Below are positions 40,238 through 48,203 of a stretch of DNA of 64,000 bases, piece after piece (position 1 is the stretch's first letter; every line of letters starts with the position of its first letter). Below the pieces are notes generated by a model. It saw only the letters and a program-made list of their open reading frames with translations, did no database searches and was not told where the DNA came from. Origin of the DNA: Desulfovibrio oxyclinae DSM 11498 (GTDB lineage: Bacteria; Desulfobacterota; Desulfovibrionia; Desulfovibrionales; Desulfovibrionaceae); NCBI RefSeq assembly GCF_000375485.1, contig NZ_AQXE01000007.1, positions 5,406 to 69,405 on the forward strand, given 5' to 3'. The translations under genes were made by a program, and so were the position numbers.

Positions 40238-41089
40238 CTAGAGGGATACGGTCTCGAAGGTGGGGCCGTTCATGTCGATGATGAGCATCGTGCCGGCGAG
40301 CGGAGATTCCTTTCCGGTCAGAATGCGCATGACCTCACGGGCCATGATCGAAGAAACGAGATTCACCGTGGGAGCCGGACAACCAAGGCTGTCCTCGGCG
40401 GAGTCGTCGCTTCCCATGATGTCCCCTGGACCAAGCTGGCCCGGCATGACCACGCCCACGTATCCGGTCCAGCCCGCCAAAGCGCCTGTAACAAGCGGAA
40501 CTCCCCGCTCCGAAGCCGCCTCCTGCAACGCCGGACGGTCCCTGAGTCCGCCCAGAGCGTCCACGGCCACATCGCAGTCTTCGAGCAACTTCAAGAAACC
40601 GGCACGATCCAGAAACGCCGCCTCCGCGCTGAGTTCCACCGAAGGGTTGATGCTGCGGCATCGTTCGACAGCAGCTTCGGCCTTGGGCCTGCCCAGCACG
40701 TTCATCCCGGAGAGCGCCTGCCGGTTGAGGTTGGATTCCTCAAATACATCGCCGTCCACCGCACGAATGCGCCCGACACCTGAGCGCGCCAACGTTTCCA
40801 CCATGAGTCCGCCAAGCCCGCCGAGACCCACCTGCGAAACCCTGCCGCGGAGCATACCGACTTGCTCCGAGCGGCCAATGCCGTTCATGCTGCGTAGATA
40901 TCGTCGGGGATAAATGCCATTCTCAAGGGCAAGCGCCTCTATTTGCCAACCGGCAGCCTTGAAATGCAGCGCAATGCGAGAAATCACGTCATGCGAAACA
41001 ACCGGCGCCCTGCCGTCAGGCGTGTCGTCTTCGACCGCACCTGACCGCAGCACCTCCAGAGCGGCACCCTCGTCCATATCAACCACCAC
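40238..41089 (-). CDS. E1-like adenylating enzyme (HesA/MoeB/ThiF family)
   Basis: The product has 283 residues. An adenylation fold is evident: GRVSQVGLGGLGGLMVETLARSG, then RAVDGDVFEESNLNRQAL (Arg finger) and GRPKAEAAVERCRSINP. Such enzymes activate the C-terminal Gly of small ubiquitin-like sulfur carriers. The usual zinc Cys-x2-Cys pairs of MoeB are missing: only a single Cys in SLGCPAPTVNL remains, plus one in LEDCDVAVD. About 70 residues precede the Rossmann part. The gene overlaps moaD by 11 nt and is the natural partner of that carrier, probably for molybdopterin or tungstopterin sulfur transfer. Confidence 0.85.
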   Translation of the reverse strand: MVVDMDEGAALEVLRSGAVEDDTPDGRAPVVSHDVISRIALHFKAAGWQIEALALENGIYPRRYLRSMNGIGRSEQVGMLRGRVSQVGLGGLGGLMVETLARSGVGRIRAVDGDVFEESNLNRQALSGMNVLGRPKAEAAVERCRSINPSVELSAEAAFLDRAGFLKLLEDCDVAVDALGGLRDRPALQEAASERGVPLVTGALAGWTGYVGVVMPGQLGPGDIMGSDDSAEDSLGCPAPTVNLVSSIMAREVMRILTGKESPLAGTMLIIDMNGPTFETVSL

Positions 41090-41306
41090 CTACAGCCGGG
41101 AACAATCCGAGGCGGTCCCCGTCCTTGAGTTCCGTGTCCAGCCCGGCACGGGCACTGTTCACGAATATCAGATGAACCTCGTCTTCGCCGATGTCCAGAC
41201 GCTTCATGACAGATGCAACCGTTTCGCCTGCCTCAATAGGAAAATCATCCGAATTATCCGGCAAACGACTTGCCAACGTCGCAAAACATTTTACCTGTAT
41301 TTTCAT
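41079..41306 (-). CDS. moaD: MoaD/ThiS family sulfur carrier
   Basis: The product has 75 residues. It is a ubiquitin-like protein ending in the diagnostic Gly-Gly (GLFPAVGGG). The start KIQVKCFATLASRLPDNSDDFPIEAGETVASVMKRLDIG and HLIFVNSARAGLDTELKDGDRLGLFP match MoaD-type carriers. It should be adenylated by the adjacent ThiF-family enzyme and then thiocarboxylated, giving sulfur for the dithiolene of molybdopterin. The ATG at 41306 (MKIQVKCF) is preferred over a TTG ten codons earlier. It is the first gene of the minus-strand run that ends with trmL. Confidence 0.88.
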   Translation of the reverse strand: MKIQVKCFATLASRLPDNSDDFPIEAGETVASVMKRLDIGEDEVHLIFVNSARAGLDTELKDGDRLGLFPAVGGG

Positions 41307-41390
41307 GCAGCCAATGTATCCGCACAACCGCCCCAAGGCAACACCGCAAACCCATTTGCGTCAAACCAATCAATGTGGTTAACTAGAATC

Positions 41391-41717
41391 ATGGCTATCG
41401 ATACTGCAGCATCGGCCATCTCTGCGGCCTCCACCGCACAGCAGGTCAATGCAAACAACCTCGCCAACGTCAATACGGACGAATTCAAGGCCTCCTCAAC
41501 CGTTTTCGAAGAAAACCGAAACGGCGGAGTGCAGGTGTCCGACATCCGCAAAGACAACTCCCAAGGCCCCATGGTCGCCGGCACCGAAGGCCCCAATACC
41601 AATGTAGCACGCGAAATGGTGGGACTCATGCGCAACGAACACATGGTCGGAGCCAACGCAACCGTCGTTCGAGCCCAAGAAGAAATGACCGGCCATATTC
41701 TCAATATGATCGCCTGA
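41391..41717 (+). CDS. Small flagellar rod/hook-type protein
   Basis: The product has 108 residues. The N-terminus SAISAASTAQQVNANNLANVNTDEFKASS is the flagellar rod/hook N-terminal domain. The C-terminus TNVAREMVGLMRNEHMVGANATVVRAQEEMTGHILNMIA is the matching C-terminal domain, as in FlgB/FlgC/FlgE relatives. Almost nothing lies between, only a ~30-residue linker. The true flgB, flgC and fliE are at 56-57 kb, so this is an extra, minimal family member. A weak TTGCGT-N17-TTAACT sits so close that the message might be leaderless, and there is no clear ribosome binding site. It stands alone between moaD and the second repeat cluster. Confidence 0.75.
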   Translation: MAIDTAASAISAASTAQQVNANNLANVNTDEFKASSTVFEENRNGGVQVSDIRKDNSQGPMVAGTEGPNTNVAREMVGLMRNEHMVGANATVVRAQEEMTGHILNMIA

Positions 41718-41755
41718 TCATTGCCTCCGGCGGCTCTCCGAGGGCCCTCCGCGGG

Positions 41756-41785
41756 CTTAAGAACCTTTTGCAAAAGGTTCTTAAG
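41756..41785. repeat. Perfect 30-bp palindrome
   Basis: CTTAAGAACCTTTTG is followed directly by its exact complement, giving a 30-bp palindrome. It matches the inverted repeats ending each tandem unit at 6171, 6467 and 6762 in layout (CTYAAGRACCTTTTG-type), with G-to-A changes compensated in both arms. Confidence 0.9.
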
Positions 41786-41953
41786 AATCTCCAAAAACAT
41801 TTGGCTTGCCAAGCCGCGTTGGAGCTTTCCGAAAGCTGAGGCTTTCAGGCGGCTTGGCGTATGGGCTGGCATTGGATGTCTGTTCCGAGAGACTAAAAAC
41901 GCTGAAGTCGTTCAGAATCGTACAACAAAGAAGCTCAGACCCGCAGACAACCC

Positions 41954-42300
41954 AGGGATTCCAAAGGGGGCCCGCCCCTTTGGTCCGCCCGAAGGGCCCG
42001 CCGGAGACTATGCTTCGGTGCTTTGGTGGCGGGAGTAGATGGTTTGCCGGGAGTTCTGAATGTGGAGTGTGTGAACTGAGGGAAGTCCTGATAACTGATC
42101 TCTTCTGACGGAGTTTGTCAGCCAAGACGCACAGAACAAAAATTTCCCGTCAGCGGGGTTGCAGCTAGAACGCGAGTTGTGCGACCGCATAGACCCCAGC
42201 AGCTGCAAGCCCGCTCACAACTCAGGGATTCCAAAGGGGGCCCGCCCCTTTGGCGGGGTGCAGGGGCAGCGCCCCTGCCCGTCGGAGACCCCAAAAAGAG
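41954..42300. repeat. Two further copies of the palindromic intergenic repeat
   Basis: AGGGATTCCAAAGGGGGCCC recurs at about 41954 and 42224, each followed by GCCCCTTTGG. The second copy continues with GGGGTGCAGGGGCAGCGCCC. This is the reverse complement of the element in the tandem array near 6 kb, with the same order of palindromes. The stretch 41786-42322 holds no gene; short frames in it have no supporting signals. Confidence 0.8.
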
Positions 42301-42322
42301 CTACCAGTTGCCGGAATCCTTC

Positions 42323-43978
42323 TTAAATTGAGATGACGAGCGGCACGACGACGGGGTCGCGGTCGAGGACTCTTCTGAAGAACCGGCGCAGTGCGGAGCG
42401 GATGCGTTCCTTGAGTTTTTTGGTGGCACCGGGAGGGATGTTTTCGTGCACGTCGAGGACGATGCACTTGGCGTCTTCGAGCAGGTGTGCGTAGCGTTGT
42501 TCGAAGACGAATCCCTTGGAGACGATTTCCGGGCCTACGCTGATTTCGCCTGTGTTCTCGTCCACGACGAGCAGGACGATGACCATGCCTTCTCCGGCGA
42601 GGAGTTGCCGTTCCTTGAGCACGCTTTGCCCGACATCGCCGACGCCTTTTCCGTCCACGAGAATCTTGTCTGCGGAGACTGGGGCTTCGTATTCGAAGCC
42701 TTGTTCGGTGAAGGTGAGCGGCTGGCCGTTTTCTATGACGAGGGCGTTCTGGTCTTCGACGCCGCAGTCTACTGCGAGGCGTTTGTGTTTGACGAGGTGG
42801 CGGTATTCGCCGTGTACGGGGATGAAGTACTTGGGCTTGACGGTCTCGAACATGATGCGCAGCTCTTCGCCGTGTGCGTGTCCGGAGGCGTGGATGCCTT
42901 GCACCCGTTCGTAGAGAACTTCGGCTCCGAGTTTGTAGAGCCGGTTGATGACTTTGGTGATGGCGCGCACGTTGCCGGGGATGAAGCGGGAGGAGAGCAG
43001 CACGAGGTCGCCTTCCTGAATGGAGAGTTGGCGGTGTTCTCCGGTGGACATGCGTGAGAGGGCCGCGAGGGGTTCGCCTTGGGAGCCGGTGACGAGCAGC
43101 ACGACTTCGTGATCTTCGTAGTCGGGCAGTTCGTCGATGGTGATGAGCGTGTTCTCGGGAATTTTCATGTGGCCGAGGTCGCGGGCGAGATCGATGTTTC
43201 GTGACAGGCTTCGTCCGCTGACGGCCACTTTGCGGTTGCAGGCTTCGGCGAGATCGAAGACTTCCTGCATGCGCTGGATGTGGCTTGAGAAGAGGGTGAC
43301 CAGAATGCGGCCCCGGGCGGCATTGAATATCTCGCGCAGGGAGGATTTGATTTCTCGTTCGGTGAGCGCGAATCCGGAGCGTTCCACGTTGGTGGAGTCC
43401 GAAAGCATGAGGGTCACGCCGTCTTCGGAGAATTTCTTGAAGGCATGCAGGTCGGTGGCGTGTCCGTCGAGCGGATTGCGGTCGATCTTGAAGTCGCCGG
43501 TGTGGACGATTCGGCCCACGGGGGTCTCGATGCCGAGGCCGAAGCCTTCGATGATGGAGTGGCAGACGGGGATGAAGTTGAAGGCCATGTCGCCGAAGTC
43601 CACGCGTTCGAGGTCTGCGACGGGGACGAGCTCGGTCCACTTGTCGAGTTCGTGTTCGCGCAACTTGTTTTCCACCAGTCCAAGGGTGAAGAGCGAGCCG
43701 TAGACGGGCGCATTGACCTGCTTGAGCAGCCAGGGCAGGGCGCCGATGTGGTCTTCGTGCCCGTGGGTCAGGATGATGGCTTTGAGCTTGTCCTTGTTCT
43801 GGACGATGTAGTCGAAGCAGGGGATGACCACGTCCACGCCGTAGAGGTAGTCCTCGGGGAACATGAGGCCGCAGTCCACGATGACCATGGATTCGGGCGT
43901 CGAGTAGAGCATGCAGTTCATGCCGATCTCGCCGAGTCCGCCCAGTGGCGTTATTGTCAGTTGCTGGTCGTTAGCCAT
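42323..43978 (-). CDS. rnj: Ribonuclease J
   Basis: The product has 551 residues. It is a metallo-beta-lactamase-fold RNase of the beta-CASP type, with endo- and 5'-exonuclease activity in mRNA decay and rRNA maturation. The zinc site reads THGHEDHIGALPWLL (His72, His74, Asp76, His77), followed by HSIIEGFGLGI, HTGDFKID and LMLSDSTN. The beta-CASP region has SGHAHGEELRIMFETVKPKYFIPVHGEYRHL, and the C-terminal domain is short. The ATG overlaps the plsC stop by 8 nt, so translation is coupled. The gene ends just before the second repeat cluster; no separate terminator is visible. Confidence 0.95.
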   Translation of the reverse strand: MANDQQLTITPLGGLGEIGMNCMLYSTPESMVIVDCGLMFPEDYLYGVDVVIPCFDYIVQNKDKLKAIILTHGHEDHIGALPWLLKQVNAPVYGSLFTLGLVENKLREHELDKWTELVPVADLERVDFGDMAFNFIPVCHSIIEGFGLGIETPVGRIVHTGDFKIDRNPLDGHATDLHAFKKFSEDGVTLMLSDSTNVERSGFALTEREIKSSLREIFNAARGRILVTLFSSHIQRMQEVFDLAEACNRKVAVSGRSLSRNIDLARDLGHMKIPENTLITIDELPDYEDHEVVLLVTGSQGEPLAALSRMSTGEHRQLSIQEGDLVLLSSRFIPGNVRAITKVINRLYKLGAEVLYERVQGIHASGHAHGEELRIMFETVKPKYFIPVHGEYRHLVKHKRLAVDCGVEDQNALVIENGQPLTFTEQGFEYEAPVSADKILVDGKGVGDVGQSVLKERQLLAGEGMVIVLLVVDENTGEISVGPEIVSKGFVFEQRYAHLLEDAKCIVLDVHENIPPGATKKLKERIRSALRRFFRRVLDRDPVVVPLVISI

Positions 43979-44702
43979 TTTTTTTCTCGCTTCTGAGGTC
44001 CTGATAGGCTTCGGTCATCATTTGCCGCAGATCGTTTTTGAAAACGTCCCTCTCCTTGAGGGTGTAGCGCGACGGGTCGATGATGGGCAAGACTTTGATC
44101 CGGATCGTGCGTTTTCTGTTGAAGAGAAGTTTGCCTGGGGGCAGCAGGTCGTGCGTGCCTTCCATGACGAAAGGGACAACCGGCAGTCCGCACTTGAGGG
44201 CGATGATCATGCCCCCGGACTTGAATTCCATGAGTTCTTCCGGGTCGCGGTTACGCGTCCCTTCCGGAAAGATGAGCGGTGAGACGCCGCTGTTGGCGAT
44301 CTCCACTGCGTGGCTGATGCTTTTCATGGCGGCGCGGCGATTGTCCCGGTCAATGGGAATGTTGTCGGCTTCTTTTAGGGCGGGGCCGAAGACCGGGATG
44401 TCGAACAGGCTCTTTTTTGCCACGAAGCGGATGCGGTTTTTCTGAAACACCGAGAAGACGATGGGGATGTCGAAGTTGCTCTGGTGGTTGCCCATGAAAA
44501 CGTAATGGCCTTCCGGGTCGAGGTCGCCAAGGTCCGCCTCCACGCGGATTCCCGCCAGCTTTACCAGCGTGGTGGCCCACTTGATGGGCACGGGGTCGAT
44601 CTTTTCAGCCGGTACGCCTTTGCGTTTGAAACGTATCATTTTCAGGCTGTACCAGACAGTGACGGGGGCGATGCAGAGGTAGAAAAGAAGGATGCGAAAC
44701 AT
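43971..44702 (-). CDS. plsC: 1-acyl-sn-glycerol-3-phosphate acyltransferase
   Basis: The product has 243 residues. It transfers an acyl chain to lysophosphatidic acid at the membrane. The catalytic motif is VFMGNHQSNFDIP (His-x4-Asp), the phosphate-binding motif is LIFPEGTRNRD, and GLPVVPFVMEGTHDLLPPG follows. An N-terminal membrane helix (FRILLFYLCIAPVTVWYSL) anchors it. The ATG at 44702 is chosen for AAGGA at good spacing. It pairs in an operon with rnj, whose start it overlaps. A second acyl transfer step enzyme, PlsY, is at 62 kb. Confidence 0.93.
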   Translation of the reverse strand: MFRILLFYLCIAPVTVWYSLKMIRFKRKGVPAEKIDPVPIKWATTLVKLAGIRVEADLGDLDPEGHYVFMGNHQSNFDIPIVFSVFQKNRIRFVAKKSLFDIPVFGPALKEADNIPIDRDNRRAAMKSISHAVEIANSGVSPLIFPEGTRNRDPEELMEFKSGGMIIALKCGLPVVPFVMEGTHDLLPPGKLLFNRKRTIRIKVLPIIDPSRYTLKERDVFKNDLRQMMTEAYQDLRSEKKNG

Positions 44703-44958
44703 CGGTATTCCTTGTCGGGAGAACGGAAGGCCTCGGGCGCTTCCTCTTCGTATGGGCGCTGCCGTGAATGCTCCGTGAAAGAGATGGATTACGGTCGGTT
44801 GTACAGCGTCGTCATTGCCGGGCGGGCCCATGGTCCGCCGCGAGCGGATTTCCAGTGATTGTCGCGGTCGATGCGGTCGTCATTAACTATCGGAAAACGG
44901 GTTGCATCACAAGGGCGGCGACACGGTGGGTCAGCGTTGAAGTGCACTTCGATGCATA

Positions 44959-44993
44959 GAAAAGCGGGCGGTTCGCGAAGAACCGCCCGCTTT
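44959..44993 (-). terminator. Terminator of fusA2
   Basis: A perfect 14-bp stem (AAAGCGGGCGGTTC with GAACCGCCCGCTTT, 5-nt loop), whose minus-strand arm ends in TTTTC. It lies 26 nt after the fusA2 stop. Confidence 0.88.
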
Positions 44994-45018
44994 GGTCTTT
45001 CAGATGTGGATGACTGGG

Positions 45019-47079
45019 TTATTCCTCTTCATCCTTCTTGTTTTCGGCGATGACCTGATCGGTGATGTTGGGCGGGCATTCCTCGTAATGGTCAAATTCC
45101 ATGAAGAAGGTGCCCTGGCCGCCGGTCATGGCGTTGAGGGAGGGCGCGTACTTGAGCATTTCGGCCATGGGCACGTGAGCCTTGACCTCGGTGACGCCGG
45201 ACTGGGACTCGGAGCCGAGCACCTTGCCGCGGCGGGAGGAGAGGTCGCCGATAACGTCGCCCATGAAGGAGTCGGGAACGGCAACGGTCACGGTCATGAC
45301 GGGTTCGAGCAGCGCGACTTTTCCCTTCTCGGCGGCCTTCTTGAATGCCAGCGAACCGGCGACCTTGAAGGCCATCTCGGAGGAGTCCACATTGTGATAG
45401 GAGCCGTCGTAGAGGGTTACCTTGAAGTCGATGACCGGATATCCGGCGAGCACGCCGCGCTGGGCGGTCTCCTGAATGCCCTTGTCCACGGCGGGGATGA
45501 ACTGGCGCGGGATGGCGCCGCCGACGATCTTGTCCTCGAAGACGTACCCGGTGCCGGCGGGCTGGGGTTCCACGTTGATCCAGCAGTCGCCGAACTGTCC
45601 GCGTCCGCCGGACTGCTTCTTGTGACGGCCCTGCACTTCCTGTGCGCCAACCTTGAAGGTCTCGCGATAGGGGACCTTCGGGGTCTTGAGGACGATGTCC
45701 ACCTTGGAGCGGCGCTTGGCGCGTTCCACGGAGACCTCGATGTGGTTCTGGCCCATGCCGGAGAGCAGCACGTCCGAGGACTCCTCGTCGCGAGAGAGCG
45801 TGAGGGTGATGTCCTCTTCGAGCAGCTTGGCCACGGCGGCGAAGACCTTGTCCTCGTCGCCCTTCTCGGCCGGTGCCAGCGCGTAGGTGATGAGCTGCGG
45901 GGCCAGCTCGGGTTTGACGATCTTGAAGTCGTCCTTTTCGCTCACGAGGGTGTCCCCGGTGTGGGTGCCTTTAAGCTTGGCAAGGGTCACGATGCTGCCG
46001 GGCCCCATGGGGGTTTTGGAGGCGGTCTGTTCCTTGCCGTTCATGAGATGCAGCTGGCCGATGCGTTCCTTTTCACCACTTGCGGAGTTGGTGATCATTG
46101 AGTCGGGCTGCAGCGTTCCGGAGCAGACGCGAACCACGGTGAGCTGTCCGGCGAAGGGGTCGGCGATGGTCTTGAATACGAAGCAGGACAGGGGCTCGTC
46201 AGGGGAGCTGGCGCGTTCGCCGTCCTCGCCCTGCCACGGCTTGTGTTCCAGCGGGGATGGCAGCAGGGTCTGGATAGTGTCCAGTAGCTCTTTGCCACCC
46301 TTGTTTTCCAGCGCGGAACCCACAGCCACGGGAACCAGTTCGCCGGAGAGCACGCCCGCCTTGAGGCCCTGAGTGATCTGATCCGGGGTCAGCTCACCTT
46401 CCTCGAAATACAGTTCCATGAGTTCTTCATCGGATTCGGCGATGTTTTCGATCATGGTCTCGCGCATGGTTTCCACTTCGTCGGCGATGTCGGCCGGGAT
46501 GTCGCCTTCGGTGGTTTCACCGTTTTCGCCGAACATGATCGCCTTGCCGGAGAGCATGTCCACCACGCCCCGGAAATCCTCTTTGCTGCCGATGGGATAG
46601 TAGAGCAGCACCGGGCGCATGCCGAGCATCTCGGAGAGGCCGTTGAAGGCACTGTCGAAGTCTGCGCGGTCACGATCCATTTTGTTGATGAAGACTATGG
46701 AGGGGAGTTCGGCGTCGGTCACGCGCCCCCAGATCTTGCGGGTCAGCGGCTTGACGCCGTCCACCGCGTCAACCACGAGCACGGCGCCGTCCGCGGCTTT
46801 CACGCTGAAGGACAGGTCACCGTTGAAATTTGATGCTCCCGGCGTATCGATGAGGAAGTGCTGGTTCTTGTTCCACTTGAAGTTGGCGAATCCGGGCTGA
46901 ATGGAGCCGCGGCGCTTGATCTCCTCGGGTTCGTAATCCAGTACGGTGTTGCCCTCTTCAACCTTGCCGAGCCGATTGACGACTCCGGCTTTGTACAAGA
47001 GCATTTCCGCGACCGAGGTCTTGCCGCTGCCGCCGTGGCCCACAATGGCGTAGGTTCTCTGCGTGTTCAGATCCGACAT
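45019..47079 (-). CDS. fusA2: EF-G-like translational GTPase
   Basis: The product has 686 residues. It is an EF-G paralogue with G1 GHGGSGKTSVAEML instead of the canonical EF-G AHIDAGKTT, G3 LIDTPGASNF, and G4 VFINKMDRDRADFD. Domains II-V follow in order, including ALAPAEKGDEDKVFAA and, in domain IV, QSGGRGQFGDCWINVEP. The C-terminus has SLNAMTGGQGTFFMEFDHYEE. The variant G1 marks the EF-G2-like group, whose role (ribosome recycling or stress) is not settled. The ATG at 47079 is chosen for GGGAG at good spacing. It has a strong promoter with an overlapping palindrome upstream and a strong terminator. Confidence 0.92.
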   Translation of the reverse strand: MSDLNTQRTYAIVGHGGSGKTSVAEMLLYKAGVVNRLGKVEEGNTVLDYEPEEIKRRGSIQPGFANFKWNKNQHFLIDTPGASNFNGDLSFSVKAADGAVLVVDAVDGVKPLTRKIWGRVTDAELPSIVFINKMDRDRADFDSAFNGLSEMLGMRPVLLYYPIGSKEDFRGVVDMLSGKAIMFGENGETTEGDIPADIADEVETMRETMIENIAESDEELMELYFEEGELTPDQITQGLKAGVLSGELVPVAVGSALENKGGKELLDTIQTLLPSPLEHKPWQGEDGERASSPDEPLSCFVFKTIADPFAGQLTVVRVCSGTLQPDSMITNSASGEKERIGQLHLMNGKEQTASKTPMGPGSIVTLAKLKGTHTGDTLVSEKDDFKIVKPELAPQLITYALAPAEKGDEDKVFAAVAKLLEEDITLTLSRDEESSDVLLSGMGQNHIEVSVERAKRRSKVDIVLKTPKVPYRETFKVGAQEVQGRHKKQSGGRGQFGDCWINVEPQPAGTGYVFEDKIVGGAIPRQFIPAVDKGIQETAQRGVLAGYPVIDFKVTLYDGSYHNVDSSEMAFKVAGSLAFKKAAEKGKVALLEPVMTVTVAVPDSFMGDVIGDLSSRRGKVLGSESQSGVTEVKAHVPMAEMLKYAPSLNAMTGGQGTFFMEFDHYEECPPNITDQVIAENKKDEEE

Positions 47080-47168
47080 GTAGTACTCCCTCGATATAGT
47101 GTGATTTTTCAATACGGACGGCCCCCCGGGGCACGCCATTGAAAGCACCGTGTAAAATTTCCAGTAGT

Positions 47169-47203
47169 GTAGTGCTATAGGAAGCAGGGCACTACGTTGT
47201 CAA
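47169..47203 (-). promoter_or_regulatory. Promoter of fusA2 with overlapping inverted repeat
   Basis: On the minus strand TTGACA (47203-47198), 17 nt, then CTATAG (47180-47175). An inverted repeat GTAGTGC-N13-GCACTAC (47169-47195) spans the spacer and the -10, so it is a good candidate operator for an unidentified regulator. Confidence 0.6.
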
Positions 47204-47296
47204 GTACAACCGGACGTGATTCAAGGCGGTTGGACTGCTTGACGAGCTTGAACAGGGGGGCTTTTTGTGGTCTATTCATGCACGGAGGACTTCGTC

Positions 47297-47767
47297 ATGC
47301 CCCTGATCGACTACACGGAGCGAATCGAGCGTCTGCAGCGGGGACTGGGCCGTGCCTTCGAGGCGGAGCCATGGATCCTGAACCTGCCGGGCAAGTCCGT
47401 TGCCTGCAAACTGGACCAGTACTATTATCTCGCGGTGATGCCCGCATTTGCCGAAAAACTGGCGCGCTATTCCGGGCTGCTCCCCGAGAGCGTGGTGGAA
47501 ACGCTGGTCAGGACGGGCAACCTCATCACCCGTCCCCCGGAGCGAGACCCGGTCGTGACGCTTGGCGTCACGTGGGGCGGCAAGGTCTACGAGATCACCG
47601 CCGCCTTTGTGGAAGCGGATTTCATCGACCGCGCCGTCAAGGTCTACGGCGATATGGAAAGCGGGCTCAACGTGTCGGACCTCAAGATAGCCGCGGCCTC
47701 GAAGCCATCGGTGGACGAGCTTTTCGAGGGGAAGACCGCGCCGCAGGGGCTGGCCTTTACCGGCTGA
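47297..47767 (+). CDS. Hypothetical protein
   Basis: The product has 156 residues and no family I recognise. It is soluble and mixed alpha/beta (PLIDYTERIERLQRGLGRAFEAEPWIL, YYYLAVMPAFAEKLARYSGL, VTLGVTWGGKVYEITAAFVEADFID). The start ATG is preceded by GGAGG at 8 nt. The frame stays open ten codons further upstream but without a ribosome binding site. It lies divergent from fusA2 and 110 nt before a MerR-type regulator gene. Confidence 0.65.
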   Translation: MPLIDYTERIERLQRGLGRAFEAEPWILNLPGKSVACKLDQYYYLAVMPAFAEKLARYSGLLPESVVETLVRTGNLITRPPERDPVVTLGVTWGGKVYEITAAFVEADFIDRAVKVYGDMESGLNVSDLKIAAASKPSVDELFEGKTAPQGLAFTG

Positions 47768-47879
47768 AGCCCGATTATCATGGGCCGCGTCCCTTTGCCG
47801 GGACATGATACCGGACATGAAAGAGCTCCGGTTGGCGGCCCGTTTCCGTTCCCATTCACGTGAAACCATCCGGAATGTC

Positions 47880-48185
47880 ATGACTGCTACCAATGAAGAA
47901 ACGCCGCTGAAAATCGGGCAGGCCGCCTCGAAGCTCGGGTTGAAGTCCTATGTGCTTCGGTACTGGGAAACCGAGTTCTCCATGCTGAAGCCCATCAGAA
48001 CCGAATCCGGACAACGGCTTTACGGGGCTGAGCAGATGCGTATGCTGGAAGAGATAAGGTCTCTTCTTTACGAGGAAGGCCTGACCATCGAAGGTGCGCG
48101 CAAACGCCTTGAAAGCGGCGAAGAGCGTGACACGCTGGCAGAAGTCCGAAACGAATTGAGGGAGATAGCCAAGCTCCTTGAGTGA
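47880..48185 (+). CDS. MerR family transcriptional regulator
   Basis: The product has 101 residues. It is a compact winged-helix MerR protein: TPLKIGQAASKLGLKSYVLRYWETEF, then LKPIRTESGQRLYGAEQMRMLEEIRSLLYEEGLTIEGARKRLESG. The coiled-coil effector part is nearly missing (VRNELREIAKLLE), so it has no obvious metal or drug site. Orphan short MerR genes like this are frequent in delta-proteobacteria. The ATG at 47880 (MTATNEETPLKIG) is chosen; the frame is open further upstream. The stop is 18 nt before the AsmA gene on the same strand. Confidence 0.85.
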   Translation: MTATNEETPLKIGQAASKLGLKSYVLRYWETEFSMLKPIRTESGQRLYGAEQMRMLEEIRSLLYEEGLTIEGARKRLESGEERDTLAEVRNELREIAKLLE

Positions 48186-48203
48186 ACAAGCCTCGGAGAG
48201 AGC

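Noticed and set aside
42222..43640. Minus-strand Arg/Pro/His-rich open frame across rnj
   Set aside because: It lies in another frame of the certain RNase J gene and has an unnatural Arg-rich composition.
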